From positions 50,151 to 97,925 of the forward strand of contig NZ_LUUB01000078.1 of assembly GCF_001641635.1 (NCBI RefSeq): a stretch of 47,775 bases of DNA, written 5' to 3'. Under the pieces are notes generated by a model. The model ran no database searches and was not told the DNA's origin. It was given only the letters and a program-made list of their open reading frames with translations. The position numbers were made by a program, and so were the translations under genes. Shown piece after piece: positions 1 through 8,633 of the stretch. Positions within the stretch are counted from its first letter, which is position 1, and every line of letters starts with the position of its first letter. The stretch is from Bradyrhizobium centrolobii (lineage in GTDB: Bacteria; Pseudomonadota; Alphaproteobacteria; Rhizobiales; Xanthobacteraceae).

Positions 1-485
1 CCATAACGGCTGGCGATGAAGGTGATCAGCGGCAGACCGACGGCGGCCGCGAGCGACCAGCCGAGAAAGACATAGGCGATGGTGCTGCCGCGCTTCTCCA
101 CCGGCACGATCAGCGCGGCGGTGCCGGCGGCCTGCGGCGTATAGAGCGCGCCGACCGCGAGCATCACGAGGCGGATGGCGAGAAGGCTCGCGTAGTCGGG
201 AGCAAACGCCGAGGCGAGATTGCCCGCGGCAAGCAGCGCGAGCGTTACGGTGAGCAGCGTCCGCCGTTCGATGCGGCTGGTCAGCCACGCCGTCAGCGGC
301 GAGCCGATGCACAGCGTGATCGCGCCAAAAGTGATCAGGAGCCCGGCCGCATGGACGCTGACGTCAAGCCCCGCCGCCAATTCCGGCAACATCCCCGCCG
401 GCGCCAGCACCGAGCAGCCGGTGACGATATTTCCAAGCATCAGGGCGGTGGGCGCGAAACGGCCGGCGGCGGGGGCAATTTGCAT
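1..485 (-). CDS. MFS transporter, N-terminal part (cut by window edge)
   Basis: Reading the minus strand from an ATG at 485 gives an open frame of about 161 codons that runs off the left end of the window. It starts MQIAPAAGRFAPTALMLGN and shows alternating hydrophobic helices with short basic loops (the R-I-E-R-R loop after the second helix), as in 12-TM drug/sugar efflux permeases of the AraJ type. The protein would sit in the inner membrane and export a small molecule by proton antiport; the substrate cannot be told. It is divergent from thrS, with about 185 bp between the two starts. A second ATG at 495 is in a frame that stops early. The family call is fairly sure, the substrate is not. 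Confidence 0.8.
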   Translation of the reverse strand, partial: MQIAPAAGRFAPTALMLGNIVTGCSVLAPAGMLPELAAGLDVSVHAAGLLITFGAITLCIGSPLTAWLTSRIERRTLLTVTLALLAAGNLASAFAPDYASLLAIRLVMLAVGALYTPQAAGTAALIVPVEKRGSTIAYVFLGWSLAAAVGLPLITFIASRY

Positions 486-670
486 GCAGGTGCATGTAGC
501 GGGCGTCAGCGGCGAGTTAAAGGGACCGGCGCGAAATAGTTGGTGCAAGCCACTCGTTTCACGCACCCATTTTCTTGGAAATGCCCGATTGCACAGGCCG
601 AATCGCCTGATATATCGCTCGTTCCCGCTTACCTGCGCTCGTTCGCAGGAGTGAGCCTCAGGAGAAAAGC

Positions 671-2713
671 ATGTCCGACCAGCACAAGTCCGAATCCGGC
701 TTCCAGTACAGCCTCAGCAATTTGAAGCCCGTGACCCCGGCCGCCAAGGTTACCCTCACCTTCCCCGACGGCGCCAAGCGCCAATTCGACCAGAGCGTCA
801 CCGGCCTCGACATCGCCAAGGGCATCTCGCCGTCACTGGCCAAGCGCACGGTGGCGATGGCGCTCGATGGCGAGCTCGCCGATCTCAACGATCCCATCGA
901 AGCCGACGCCAAGATCGAGCTGATCGGCCGCGAGGATCCCCGCGCGCTTGAGCTGATCCGCCATGACTGCGCGCACGTGCTGGCGGAAGCCGTGCAATCG
1001 CTCTGGCCGGGCACTCAGGTCACGATCGGCCCGGTGATCGAGAACGGCTTCTATTACGACTTCTTCCGCAACGAGCCATTCACCCCGGAAGATTTTGCCG
1101 CGATCGAGAAGAAGATGCGCGAGATCATCGCGCGCGACAAACCCTTCACCAAGGAAGTCTGGGATCGCGAGAAGACCAAGCAGGTGTTCCGCGACAAGGG
1201 CGAGGCCTTCAAGGTCGAGCTGGTCGACGCCATTCCAGGCGACGAGCCGATCAAGATCTATTTCCAGGGCGACTGGTTCGATCTGTGCCGCGGCCCGCAC
1301 ATGACCTCGACCGGCAAGATCGGGAACGCCTTCAAATTGATGAAGGTCGCCGGCGCCTATTGGCGCGGCGACAGCAACAACCCGATGCTGACCCGCATCT
1401 ACGGCACCGCCTTCGCCAAGCAGGAGGACCTCGACGCTTACCTGAAGCAGATCGAGGAAGCCGAGAAGCGCGATCATCGCAAGCTCGGGCGCGAGCTCGA
1501 CCTCTTCCACTTCCAGGAGGAAGGTCCGGGCGTCGTGTTCTGGCACCCCAAGGGCTGGACCATCTTCCAGCAGCTCATCGCCTATATGCGCCGGCGCCTG
1601 ACCGGCGACTACAGCGAGGTCAACGCGCCGCAGATCCTCGACAAGGTGCTGTGGGAGACCTCGGGCCACTGGGGCTGGTATCGCGAGAACATGTTCGCGG
1701 CACAGTCGGCCGGTGACGAGGCCGAGGACAAGCGCTGGTTCGCGCTCAAGCCGATGAACTGTCCGGGCCACGTGCAGATCTTCAAGCACGGCCTGAAGAG
1801 CTACCGCGACCTGCCCCTGCGCCTTGCCGAGTTCGGCGTGGTGCATCGCTACGAGCCGTCGGGCGCAATGCACGGCCTGATGCGCGTGCGCGGCTTCACC
1901 CAGGACGACGCGCACATCTTCTGCACCGAGGATCAGCTCGCCGATGAGTGCCTGAAGATCAACGATCTCATCCTGTCGACCTATGCGGACTTCGGCTTCA
2001 CCGGCGATCTCACTGTGAAGCTGTCGACCCGCCCGGAGAAGCGCGTCGGTACGGATGCGATGTGGGATCACGCCGAGCGCGTGATGGCGACGGTGCTGCG
2101 CGAGATCCAGACGCAGAACAATCACATCAAGACCGAGATCAATCCCGGCGAAGGCGCTTTCTACGGGCCGAAGTTCGAATATGTGCTGCGCGACGCCATC
2201 GGCCGCGACTGGCAGTGCGGCACCACGCAGGTCGACTTCAACCTGCCGGAGCGGTTCGGCGCGTTCTACATCGACCACGACGGCGGCAAGAAACCGCCGG
2301 TGATGGTGCACCGCGCGATCTGCGGCTCGATGGAGCGCTACATCGGCATCCTGATCGAGCACTATGCCGGCAACTTCCCGCTCTGGCTCTCGCCGGTGCA
2401 GGTGGTGGTTACCACGATCACCTCCGAAGCCGACGAGTATGCCAAGCAGGTGGTCGAGCAGGCGCGGCGCGCGGGCCTTCGGGTCGAGATCGACCTGCGC
2501 AACGAGAAGATCAACTACAAGGTCCGCGAGCACTCGCTGGCCAAGATCCCGGCGCTGCTGGTGGTCGGCAAGAAGGAGGCCGAGACGCAGTCGGTCTCCA
2601 TCCGCCGCCTCGGCAGCGACGGTCAGAAGGTGATGACCACGCAGGAGGCGCTGGCCGCGCTTGTCGACGAGGCGACCCCGCCGGATGTCCGGCGGGCGCG
2701 CGGCGCGGTCTGA
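671..2713 (+). CDS. thrS: Threonyl-tRNA synthetase
   Basis: Charges tRNA-Thr with threonine in the cytoplasm; an essential class II synthetase. The 680 residues hold a TGS domain (about 25-90), the editing domain with HDCAH (H98/H102) and DLCRGPH near 210 that removes mischarged serine, then the catalytic core with the zinc ligand cysteine in MNCPGH (C364) and the motif 2 stretch around VVHRYEPSGAMHG. The C-terminal anticodon-binding domain begins near 575. It is slightly longer than E. coli ThrRS (642) because of an N-terminal extension of about 25 residues and a short tail. A purine-rich AGGAGAAAAGC precedes the ATG. I saw no T-box leader, as expected for an alphaproteobacterium. Confidence 0.98.
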   Translation: MSDQHKSESGFQYSLSNLKPVTPAAKVTLTFPDGAKRQFDQSVTGLDIAKGISPSLAKRTVAMALDGELADLNDPIEADAKIELIGREDPRALELIRHDCAHVLAEAVQSLWPGTQVTIGPVIENGFYYDFFRNEPFTPEDFAAIEKKMREIIARDKPFTKEVWDREKTKQVFRDKGEAFKVELVDAIPGDEPIKIYFQGDWFDLCRGPHMTSTGKIGNAFKLMKVAGAYWRGDSNNPMLTRIYGTAFAKQEDLDAYLKQIEEAEKRDHRKLGRELDLFHFQEEGPGVVFWHPKGWTIFQQLIAYMRRRLTGDYSEVNAPQILDKVLWETSGHWGWYRENMFAAQSAGDEAEDKRWFALKPMNCPGHVQIFKHGLKSYRDLPLRLAEFGVVHRYEPSGAMHGLMRVRGFTQDDAHIFCTEDQLADECLKINDLILSTYADFGFTGDLTVKLSTRPEKRVGTDAMWDHAERVMATVLREIQTQNNHIKTEINPGEGAFYGPKFEYVLRDAIGRDWQCGTTQVDFNLPERFGAFYIDHDGGKKPPVMVHRAICGSMERYIGILIEHYAGNFPLWLSPVQVVVTTITSEADEYAKQVVEQARRAGLRVEIDLRNEKINYKVREHSLAKIPALLVVGKKEAETQSVSIRRLGSDGQKVMTTQEALAALVDEATPPDVRRARGAV

Positions 2714-2730
2714 TCCCTGAAATCGATCTA

Positions 2731-2781
2731 AACCGGCTTTCGGTTGCGGGCGTGCATGCCTATCTCCCCCTTGCACGCCCG
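2731..2781 (+). terminator. Two hairpins after thrS
   Basis: A small stem (AACCG/CGGTT, 2731-2745) is followed by a perfect 10-bp stem (CGGGCGTGCA at 2747-2756 with its complement at 2772-2781). There is no T-run, so this is either a weak or rho-aided terminator or an mRNA end-stabilising structure between thrS and the nitroreductase gene 26 bp further on. Confidence 0.4.
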
Positions 2782-2807
2782 ACGACCAGCCGTAGAGGAA
2801 ACCGAAA

Positions 2808-3371
2808 GTGCTTGATGCCATCGAACTCCTGAAGACCCGCCGCTCGGTCAAGCCGCGCGAGATGACCGGCCCCGGCCCCTCGCCGGCCGAGCTCGAGACC
2901 ATCTTGACCATCGGTGCGCGCGTGCCCGATCACGGCAAGCTCACGCCGTGGCGCTTCATCATCTTCGAGGGCGACGCGCGTCAGCGCGCCGGCGAGGTGA
3001 TCGCCAAGGTCTTTGCCCGGAAGAATCCGGCCGCGCCAGCGGCCGACGTCGAGATTGAGCGGAAGCGGCTCACGGACGCCCCGCTGGTGATCGGCATCGT
3101 CAGCTTCACCAAGCCGCACCCGAAGGTGCCGGCCTTCGAGCAGGAATTGTCCGCGGGTGCCAGCGCCATGAACATCGTCACGGCCGCGACCGCACTCGGC
3201 TACGGCGCCTGCTGGCTGACCGGCTGGTTCGCCTTCGATCGCGACGTCCTGGACGGGCTGGGCCTGAAGCCGGACGAGAAACTCGCCGGCTTCGTGCATA
3301 TCGGCAAGCCGACCAAGCCGAGCGAGGACCGCCCGCGGCCGTGCCTTTCGGAAATCGTGACGCGATTTTAA
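2808..3371 (+). CDS. Nitroreductase family protein (YdjA-like)
   Basis: A 187-residue FMN-dependent oxidoreductase of the nitroreductase superfamily. The N-terminal TRRSVKPREM is the usual FMN-phosphate binding arginine motif, and GYGACWLTGWF near 130-140 is the conserved segment close to the flavin. Length and motifs fit the compact single-domain YdjA group, which reduces nitro or quinone compounds with NAD(P)H as a cytoplasmic dimer; the natural substrate is not known. The start is GTG at 2808 (frame begins LDAIELL), with GAGGAAACCG just upstream. It lies 94 bp after thrS on the same strand, but the hairpins between suggest it is not simply co-expressed. Confidence 0.88.
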   Translation: MLDAIELLKTRRSVKPREMTGPGPSPAELETILTIGARVPDHGKLTPWRFIIFEGDARQRAGEVIAKVFARKNPAAPAADVEIERKRLTDAPLVIGIVSFTKPHPKVPAFEQELSAGASAMNIVTAATALGYGACWLTGWFAFDRDVLDGLGLKPDEKLAGFVHIGKPTKPSEDRPRPCLSEIVTRF

Positions 3372-3434
3372 TCGATGTCTTGTTGACGCCTCCAACATCT
3401 TGCGGCTTTGATCCCGACCAGGGAGGAAGCCCGG

Positions 3435-4703
3435 ATGAGGCGGCGTGAATTTCTGGTCGGTGCGACGCTGCTGGCCGGGACGATGGCGAGAGGCCGCGCC
3501 ACCAGCATCCCCGCTCCTGCTCCCGGACAGCTCGACCGCATCACGGCATTCTTTGACAACGAGGTGACAAGCGGCCGGCTTCCCGGCGCCGTCATCCTGG
3601 TCCAGCAGCATGGCAAGCCGGTCTATCTGAAGACGTTCGGCGTGCGCGACGTCAGGACCGGCCTCAGCATGACGCCGGACACGATCTTCGCCATCCACTC
3701 GATGACCAAGCCGATCACCTGTCTTGGCGCGATGATGCTGATCGACGAGCGCAAGCTCGCGCTCGCCGATCCCGTCTCGAAATACATCCCGCTGTTTGCC
3801 GGCACCAAGGTGGGCCTCGAGGTCACCAAGCCCGACGGCACGCTGGCACTCGATCTCGTGCCGCCCGTCCGGCCCGTCAACATCGAGGACCTGATGCGGC
3901 ACACCTCTGGCATCAGCTACGACTATATCGGCGGCAAATGGGTTGAGCAGGCCTACAAGGCCGCCAATATTTTCGAGGGCCATTTCAACAACAGGGAATT
4001 CGCCGATCGCATCGCCAAGCTGCCGCTCGCGCGGCAGCCGGGCACGCTGTGGCGCTACGGCCATTCCACCGACGTGCTCGGCAGCGTCATCGAGATCATC
4101 TCGGGCCAGACGCTGTACGAATTCCTGAAGCAGCGCATCCTCGATCCGCTCGGGATGAGCAGCACCAAGTTCGTGCTGAAGACAGACGACGAGCTTGCGC
4201 GGATGGCACGGCCGCTGCCGACCGACCAGATCCTGCTCGACGCCGAGCGTGAGCGCCTGGACCATCCCGAATGGCAGTCCGGCGGCGGCGGCCTGCTCTC
4301 GACCATCTCGGACTATCAGCGCTTCGCGCAGATGCTGCTCAATGGCGGCGAATTCGAGGGCAAGCGCTACCTGAGCCCGGCTGCATTCAAGGACATGACG
4401 ACCGACCACATCGGGCCCGGCTCCGGCGTCGGACGCGACTATTTCTATTTTCCGGGCGACGGCTTCGGATATGGCTATGGCCTTGCCGTGCGCACCGATC
4501 CCGGCAATGCGAAGCCACCGCCGCCGGGCTCGATCGGCGAATTGAAATGGGACAGTGGCAGCGGCACCTATTTCGGCGTCGATCCCAAGCTCGACATGGT
4601 CTACCTCATGATGCAGCAGACCCAGAACGAGCGCGGACGGATCACGCCCGCCTTCAAGGCGCTCGTCTACGACTGCTATCCCCCCGAGCTACGCCGCCCG
4701 TGA
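3435..4703 (+). CDS. Tat-exported serine hydrolase (beta-lactamase / class C family)
   Basis: A 422-residue secreted hydrolase of the AmpC/esterase EstB fold. The N-terminus MRRREFLVGATLLAG is a twin-arginine signal ending near ARG-RA. The SxxK nucleophile motif is SMTK (S89, K92), and the second motif is YGH (Y208) in place of the Y-x-N of true beta-lactamases, a variant common in esterases and D-peptidases of this family. The conserved H-T-S-G-I segment follows the DLMR block. I chose ATG 3435 because GGGAGGAA sits seven bases upstream; a longer TTG start at 3408 is open but would spoil the signal peptide. Likely periplasmic esterase or peptidase; substrate unknown. Its end overlaps the convergent PAS-GGDEF-EAL gene by 15 bp. 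Confidence 0.9.
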   Translation: MRRREFLVGATLLAGTMARGRATSIPAPAPGQLDRITAFFDNEVTSGRLPGAVILVQQHGKPVYLKTFGVRDVRTGLSMTPDTIFAIHSMTKPITCLGAMMLIDERKLALADPVSKYIPLFAGTKVGLEVTKPDGTLALDLVPPVRPVNIEDLMRHTSGISYDYIGGKWVEQAYKAANIFEGHFNNREFADRIAKLPLARQPGTLWRYGHSTDVLGSVIEIISGQTLYEFLKQRILDPLGMSSTKFVLKTDDELARMARPLPTDQILLDAERERLDHPEWQSGGGGLLSTISDYQRFAQMLLNGGEFEGKRYLSPAAFKDMTTDHIGPGSGVGRDYFYFPGDGFGYGYGLAVRTDPGNAKPPPPGSIGELKWDSGSGTYFGVDPKLDMVYLMMQQTQNERGRITPAFKALVYDCYPPELRRP

Positions 4704-7151
4704 GGCGCGCTGGCCGAAATCCGCAAGCAGCTTGGCGATCTCGGCGGCAGGCCGCGCCGCGCTGAACAAGAAGCCCTGCACCTCATTGCAGCCCTCGGCG
4801 CGCAGCCAGTCGAGCTGATCCTCGGTCTCGACGCCTTCCGCCGTCGTGGTGATGTTGAGACTGCGTCCGAGCCCGGAGATCGCGCGCACGATCGCGCCGC
4901 AATCGGGCCGCTGCGCGAGGTCTTTCACGAAGGAGCGATCGATCTTGATCTTGTCGAAGGGGAAGCTGCGGAGATAGCTGAGGCTGGAATAGCCGGTGCC
5001 GAAATCATCCATGGAGATGCCGACGCCGAGCTCGCGCAACTGATGCAGGATCGCGAGATTGGCATCGGTCTCGGCCAGGAAGATCGACTCGGTGATCTCG
5101 AGCTCCAGCCGCTTCGGCGACAGGCCCGATTGCGCCAGCGCCGAGATCACGACCTGGACCAGGTTGCGGCTGCGGAATTGCGCTGGCGACAGATTGACGG
5201 CGACCTTGACGTCGGACGGCCATTTCACCGCCTCGGCACAGGCCTCGCGCAGGACCCACTCGCCGAGCTGGGAGATCAGGCCGATGTCTTCGGCAACGGG
5301 AATGAACTCCGCCGGCGAAATCATGCCCTTGTCCGGATGACGCCAGCGCAGGAGCGACTCGAAGCCGGAGATGCGGTCGGATGCGATCGACACCAGCGGC
5401 TGGTAGTGCAGCTCGAACTCGCCATTGGCGAAGGCGCGGCGCAGATCGACTTCCATGTCGCGCCGCTTCTGCGCCTGGAGATCCATCTCCCGCTCGAAGA
5501 AATGGTGCACGCCGCCGCCGTCCGACTTCGCGCGGTACAGCGCCATGTCGGCGTTGCGCATCAGCTCTTCCGACGTCGCGCCGTCGCCCGGCGACAGCGC
5601 GATGCCGATGCTCGCGCCGATCACGGTCTCAAGCCCGTCGACGTCGTAGGGCGCGCTCAGCATCTCGATCAGCAGCGTCGCGCAGGCGCTGGCCTCGTTC
5701 GGCGAGACGTCCGCCGCCAGGATCACCGCGAACTCGTCGCCGCCGAGCCGTGCCGCGAGATTGCCGCCGCGGATCGCGGTTGCGAGCCGCTCGGCGACCT
5801 GCTTCAGCAGGCGGTCGCCGACGGGATGGCCGAAGGAATCGTTGACGTTCTTGAACAGGTCGAGGTCGATGCAGAGCACGCCGACCCGCTTGCCCCCGGC
5901 CTGGTCGAGCGCCTGTTTCAGGCGGTCCCGGAAATATTCGCGGTTCGGCAGGTCGGTGAGGCCGTCATGGTGAGCCATGTGGGCGATCCGCGCCTCGGCC
6001 TTGCGCCGTTCGGTGATGTCGACCACCGCGACCAGATAGCCGTCACGATCGTTGAAGGTGACGCGGCGGCCGAAGGTCAAAACCTCGATCTCGCTGCCGT
6101 CGGCGCGCAGATGCCGCCAGTTGCGCGAGGAATGATAGGCATCGCCAATGCGTTCGAGTGCCTCGGCGTGGCTGTCCCACTCGTCCTGCGGCCAGATCTC
6201 CGGCAGCGTCATGCGCAGGAAGGTGGCGCGGCTGTAGCCGTAGTGCTGGACCGCGGCGTCGTTGACGCCGAGGAACTTCTTCGTCTCCGCGTCGAACACC
6301 CACATCGGCATCGGGTTGTTGTCGAACAGCAGGCGGAACGAGGCGTCACGCCGCTTCAAGGCGGTGACGTCGGAGATCGTCAGCGAGACCACGTCGGCAA
6401 AGGCGGTGGCGCTCAGCCGCAGATAGCGGCCATCGGCTTCGATCTCAAGCTGCTCGCTGCGCCCGCCGGAGACGGCCGCGAACAGGATCGCCATGACATC
6501 GCTTGAGGCGAGCAGCGTGTCGCTTTCCCTGACACGGCGCCACAACAGGCCACTTCCCGTCACGTTCAACAGCAGCTCGGCGCTCCTGTTGTGATGTACA
6601 ATCTGGAGATCGAACGGCCGGCCATGCGCATCGCGCAGCGTCGCCAGCGACACGACGGCGTCGTCGGTCGACGAGAAAATTGCATCGAGAAGGTTGTATT
6701 GCGCGCCGCGCTCATTGACATAGGCGCCGACCAGCGTCGCCCCCCAGCGCGAGGCGGTCGGCAGCGCCAGCACGTCATAGGTCCTGACCATGCCGTCACG
6801 CACGCAATGCGCGCTCGCCTGATACGGACGCCCGTTCTCGAGCGCGCTCGCCACCGCTTCCGACAGCGCCGTGGCGCAATCCGGCGCCAGCTCTGCGACC
6901 GGGATGTCCCAGCGCTCGTCGCCGAGCCATTTCTGTACGTAACGTCCGCTGCGCGACAGTTCGATCGCTCCGTCGCCCTTCAACAGCGCGATGTGGTCGG
7001 CGAGCCGGCCAAGGCTGCCGAGCATCACGTCCTCGTAGCGCGGAAGCCGCTCGCCCGGACGCAGCGCAGCACGCCATTTGCGCTGAAGCACCGGTATGTC
7101 GTCGAACATCTCGGTGGCCGGTTTCCCCAGCGCTTTCTTCGCGGCACTCAT
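4689..7151 (-). CDS. PAS-GGDEF-EAL cyclic-di-GMP enzyme
   Basis: About 820 residues, with an N-terminal region that looks like two PAS-type sensor folds, a clear PAS domain (around 265-385, ending in the D-I-T-E-R-R linker), a GGDEF diguanylate cyclase domain with intact LGGDEF near residue 472, and an EAL phosphodiesterase domain. The EAL signature reads ESL (about 597), a tolerated variant; EITES, DDFGTGYSSL, KIDRSF and AEGVE are present, so hydrolysis of c-di-GMP is plausible. The inhibitory I-site position reads RGGN instead of RxxD. No transmembrane helix is seen, so it is cytoplasmic. I chose ATG 7151 (GGGGACG upstream) over ATG 7181. It likely tunes motility, adhesion or biofilm; the PilZ gene at 28.7 kb is a possible effector, by inference only. 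Confidence 0.93.
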   Translation of the reverse strand: MSAAKKALGKPATEMFDDIPVLQRKWRAALRPGERLPRYEDVMLGSLGRLADHIALLKGDGAIELSRSGRYVQKWLGDERWDIPVAELAPDCATALSEAVASALENGRPYQASAHCVRDGMVRTYDVLALPTASRWGATLVGAYVNERGAQYNLLDAIFSSTDDAVVSLATLRDAHGRPFDLQIVHHNRSAELLLNVTGSGLLWRRVRESDTLLASSDVMAILFAAVSGGRSEQLEIEADGRYLRLSATAFADVVSLTISDVTALKRRDASFRLLFDNNPMPMWVFDAETKKFLGVNDAAVQHYGYSRATFLRMTLPEIWPQDEWDSHAEALERIGDAYHSSRNWRHLRADGSEIEVLTFGRRVTFNDRDGYLVAVVDITERRKAEARIAHMAHHDGLTDLPNREYFRDRLKQALDQAGGKRVGVLCIDLDLFKNVNDSFGHPVGDRLLKQVAERLATAIRGGNLAARLGGDEFAVILAADVSPNEASACATLLIEMLSAPYDVDGLETVIGASIGIALSPGDGATSEELMRNADMALYRAKSDGGGVHHFFEREMDLQAQKRRDMEVDLRRAFANGEFELHYQPLVSIASDRISGFESLLRWRHPDKGMISPAEFIPVAEDIGLISQLGEWVLREACAEAVKWPSDVKVAVNLSPAQFRSRNLVQVVISALAQSGLSPKRLELEITESIFLAETDANLAILHQLRELGVGISMDDFGTGYSSLSYLRSFPFDKIKIDRSFVKDLAQRPDCGAIVRAISGLGRSLNITTTAEGVETEDQLDWLRAEGCNEVQGFLFSAARPAAEIAKLLADFGQRASRAA

Positions 7152-7347
7152 CGTCGTCCCCAACGCACTTTCCCGTCGCATCCAATGCAGGCCCGCTTAA
7201 TGGCATGTAAAAAGCGCGCGATCGTGCGGTGCAAAGGGTGATTATGACAGTTTTAAGTCAGGCGATGGTTAGCGGGTGTTAGGGACTATGACAGTTTCTT
7301 TTCACGCACGGACGGCCGGAGCTGGACAACGCTGACCGGGGTAATGG

Positions 7348-7367
7348 GTCCTGGCTTTCGCCAGGAC
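7348..7367. repeat. Short palindromic repeat (GTCCTGG/CCAGGAC)
   Basis: A 7-bp perfect inverted repeat around CTTTCG. In Bradyrhizobiaceae this unit is, to my knowledge, a very common intergenic palindrome; here only one copy was noticed. Confidence 0.6.
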
Positions 7368-7404
7368 GACACTGAGGAGACAGTTTGCGCAAATGCTTCA
7401 ACGT

Positions 7405-7484
7405 CGTCATTGCGAGCGGAGCGAAGCATTCCAGACTGTCGCCGCGGAAAGACTCTGGATTGCTTCGCTTCGCTCGCAATGACG
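7405..7484. repeat. 80-bp palindromic repeat with 24-bp arms
   Basis: The left arm 7405-7428 begins CGTCATTGCGAGCGGAGCG and the right arm 7461-7484 is its near-complete inverse, so the RNA of either strand would fold into a long hairpin. The centre also has partial symmetry (CCAGA / TCTGG). This matches the dispersed element seen in many Bradyrhizobium and Rhodopseudomonas intergenic regions; it carries no gene. Confidence 0.75.
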
Positions 7485-7559
7485 GAGTGTGGGGCACGCG
7501 CATCGCTCTTTCAATTCGCATGGCCAATTGCGGACACACCTTCGCATTCTCGCGGCTTG

Positions 7560-8130
7560 TTCGCCCGAGCTTTGCTTCGTCGCTTCACCCTCTCGAATGA
7601 AAGAGGGCGCAGGGAAGACCGGGAGCCGGCTGGCTCCCATGGCCGCCTGTGCGCAGGATAGGCTGCGCTACAAAGCACAGGCGGAGCAACCACAGGGCAA
7701 CCGGAAACAATCCCGGCCTTCCCTGCGCAGTGGTTGGAACGGCTTATGTCGTGAGCTCCCCGGGGAGTCGAACCCAATTGCCCCCGTCGCCTTGCGGATG
7801 GCTGATGCGCGCGCCCGGTTGGGCCGATGCATCACCACAAGACTTGGCGCCAGATTCGGGCGCCAGGACCACACGATTTTGCCGTACGCAGGTCGCACCG
7901 GTCGTGTGCACGACGTGCTCGCTCACGGTTACCCGCCCTGCGGCCACTTTCGTGCCAACGCGGCCCACGTCCACCGCCGTCCGGCCCGCGTGTCGTGACG
8001 ATCGCGATACGCCCACTCTTCCTTGGGCCGGAGTGCGGCGAACATACGCCTAAACCAAATTTCGGTAAAGCAGAATATTTTGGCGACCAGGCATTGACCG
8101 ACAGTTTGGCTGTTTTGCCCGACGGGCAAC
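7560..8130. repeat. Long dispersed non-coding repeat (Bradyrhizobium type), degenerate
   Basis: This block strongly resembles a several-hundred-base element I know from Bradyrhizobium genomes: it opens with a segment reading CTCTCGAATGAAAGAGGGCG, contains CCTTCCCTGCGCAGTGGTT, then CCAGGACCACACGATTTTGC and TCGTGACGATCGCGATACGC, and ends with TTCGGTAAAG and the palindrome TTGCCCGACGGGCAA (8115-8129). It holds no transposase and no convincing frame. Boundaries are approximate and the identification is from memory, not from a search. Confidence 0.55.
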
Positions 8131-8148
8131 ACAAGTGATTGTAACCGG

Positions 8149-8265
8149 ATGAGCCAACGGGTCGGCGCGGAGCGCCGCCCGATGACAGGCTCCGCGACAT
8201 CCCGGATTCTGATGGCGACCAGCCCCCGGGGGTTCGCTTCGCTCACCTGGGGCTGCGGCACTGTT
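8149..8265. repeat. REP-like element, copy 1
   Basis: The first 49 bases (8149-8197, beginning ATGAGCCAACGGGTCGGCGC) recur at 24516-24564 with two differences. A GC-rich imperfect palindrome around TTCGCTTCGCTCA follows, as in the other REP-like units of this window. Confidence 0.75.
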
Positions 8266-8276
8266 TCGCCCGGGCG

Positions 8277-8597
8277 CTATCCTGTCGCCTCAAGCGGATA
8301 GACGTCGATCGCGGGCTCCTCGTAAGGATGCGCGTGGCGGATCGCCGCGAGCACCGCGGCAAGCTTCTCGGCCGCGCACACGGTCTCAACGCGTTCTTCC
8401 TCCACCGCCTCGAGCCGGCCGACCTCGCCGATCGACGGACTGGCGCCGGCATCGGGCCTGAAGCGTCCGATGCCCCTCACTGTAAAACTGCAATAGGAGT
8501 AGTTGCCGATCACGCCGGCGCCGGCATCGCCCATCGCCTGCCGCACGCGATCGCCGTCCACCACCGGCACGAAGACGACGATCTTGTAGTGCTTCAT
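8277..8597 (-). CDS. Stand-alone NIF3/YqfO C-terminal-type domain protein
   Basis: A 106-residue protein made only of the PII/CutA-like domain that is inserted in or attached to NIF3-family proteins such as YqfO. The signature is the C-terminal HPYEEPAIDVYPLE, preceded by a beta-alpha-beta opening KIVVFVPVVDGDRVRQAM and a GIGRFRP strand. CutA-like trimers of this kind can bind metal or small ligands, but no function is established for the stand-alone form. The domain call is confident, the role is not. The gene of a 64-residue protein lies 36 bp upstream on the same strand and the two may be co-transcribed. The REP-like element begins just past its stop. Confidence 0.82.
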   Translation of the reverse strand: MKHYKIVVFVPVVDGDRVRQAMGDAGAGVIGNYSYCSFTVRGIGRFRPDAGASPSIGEVGRLEAVEEERVETVCAAEKLAAVLAAIRHAHPYEEPAIDVYPLEATG

Positions 8598-8633
8598 CGA
8601 ACCCTCGCCGCGCGAACACGCGCAGGCGCGCCG

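Larger units (their letters stand above)
7152..8276. other. Gene-free, repeat-rich stretch
   Basis: No frame in these 1.1 kb looks like a protein: the open frames on both strands are short, overlap one another and carry peptide strings typical of translated palindromic repeats. Next to the PAS-GGDEF-EAL gene an 11-bp direct repeat TATGACAGTTT occurs at 7243-7253 and 7287-7297. The rest is filled by four repeat elements listed separately. Confidence 0.7.

Noticed and set aside
833..2911. 692-codon frame antisense to thrS
   Set aside because: Shadow of the thrS codon pattern in GC-rich DNA; low-complexity Asp/Arg/His/Leu-rich product and no recognisable motif.
2760..4409. 549-codon minus-strand frame over the nitroreductase and serine hydrolase genes
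   Set aside because: Both sense genes have clear motifs and ribosome binding sites; the antisense product has none.
5043..6506. 487-codon plus-strand frame opposite the GGDEF-EAL gene
   Set aside because: The sense gene has complete catalytic motifs; the antisense frame is a shadow.
7489..7998. 169-codon frame in the repeat-rich stretch
   Set aside because: Lies inside a dispersed repeat, overlaps several other frames of similar length on both strands, and has no ribosome binding site or motif.
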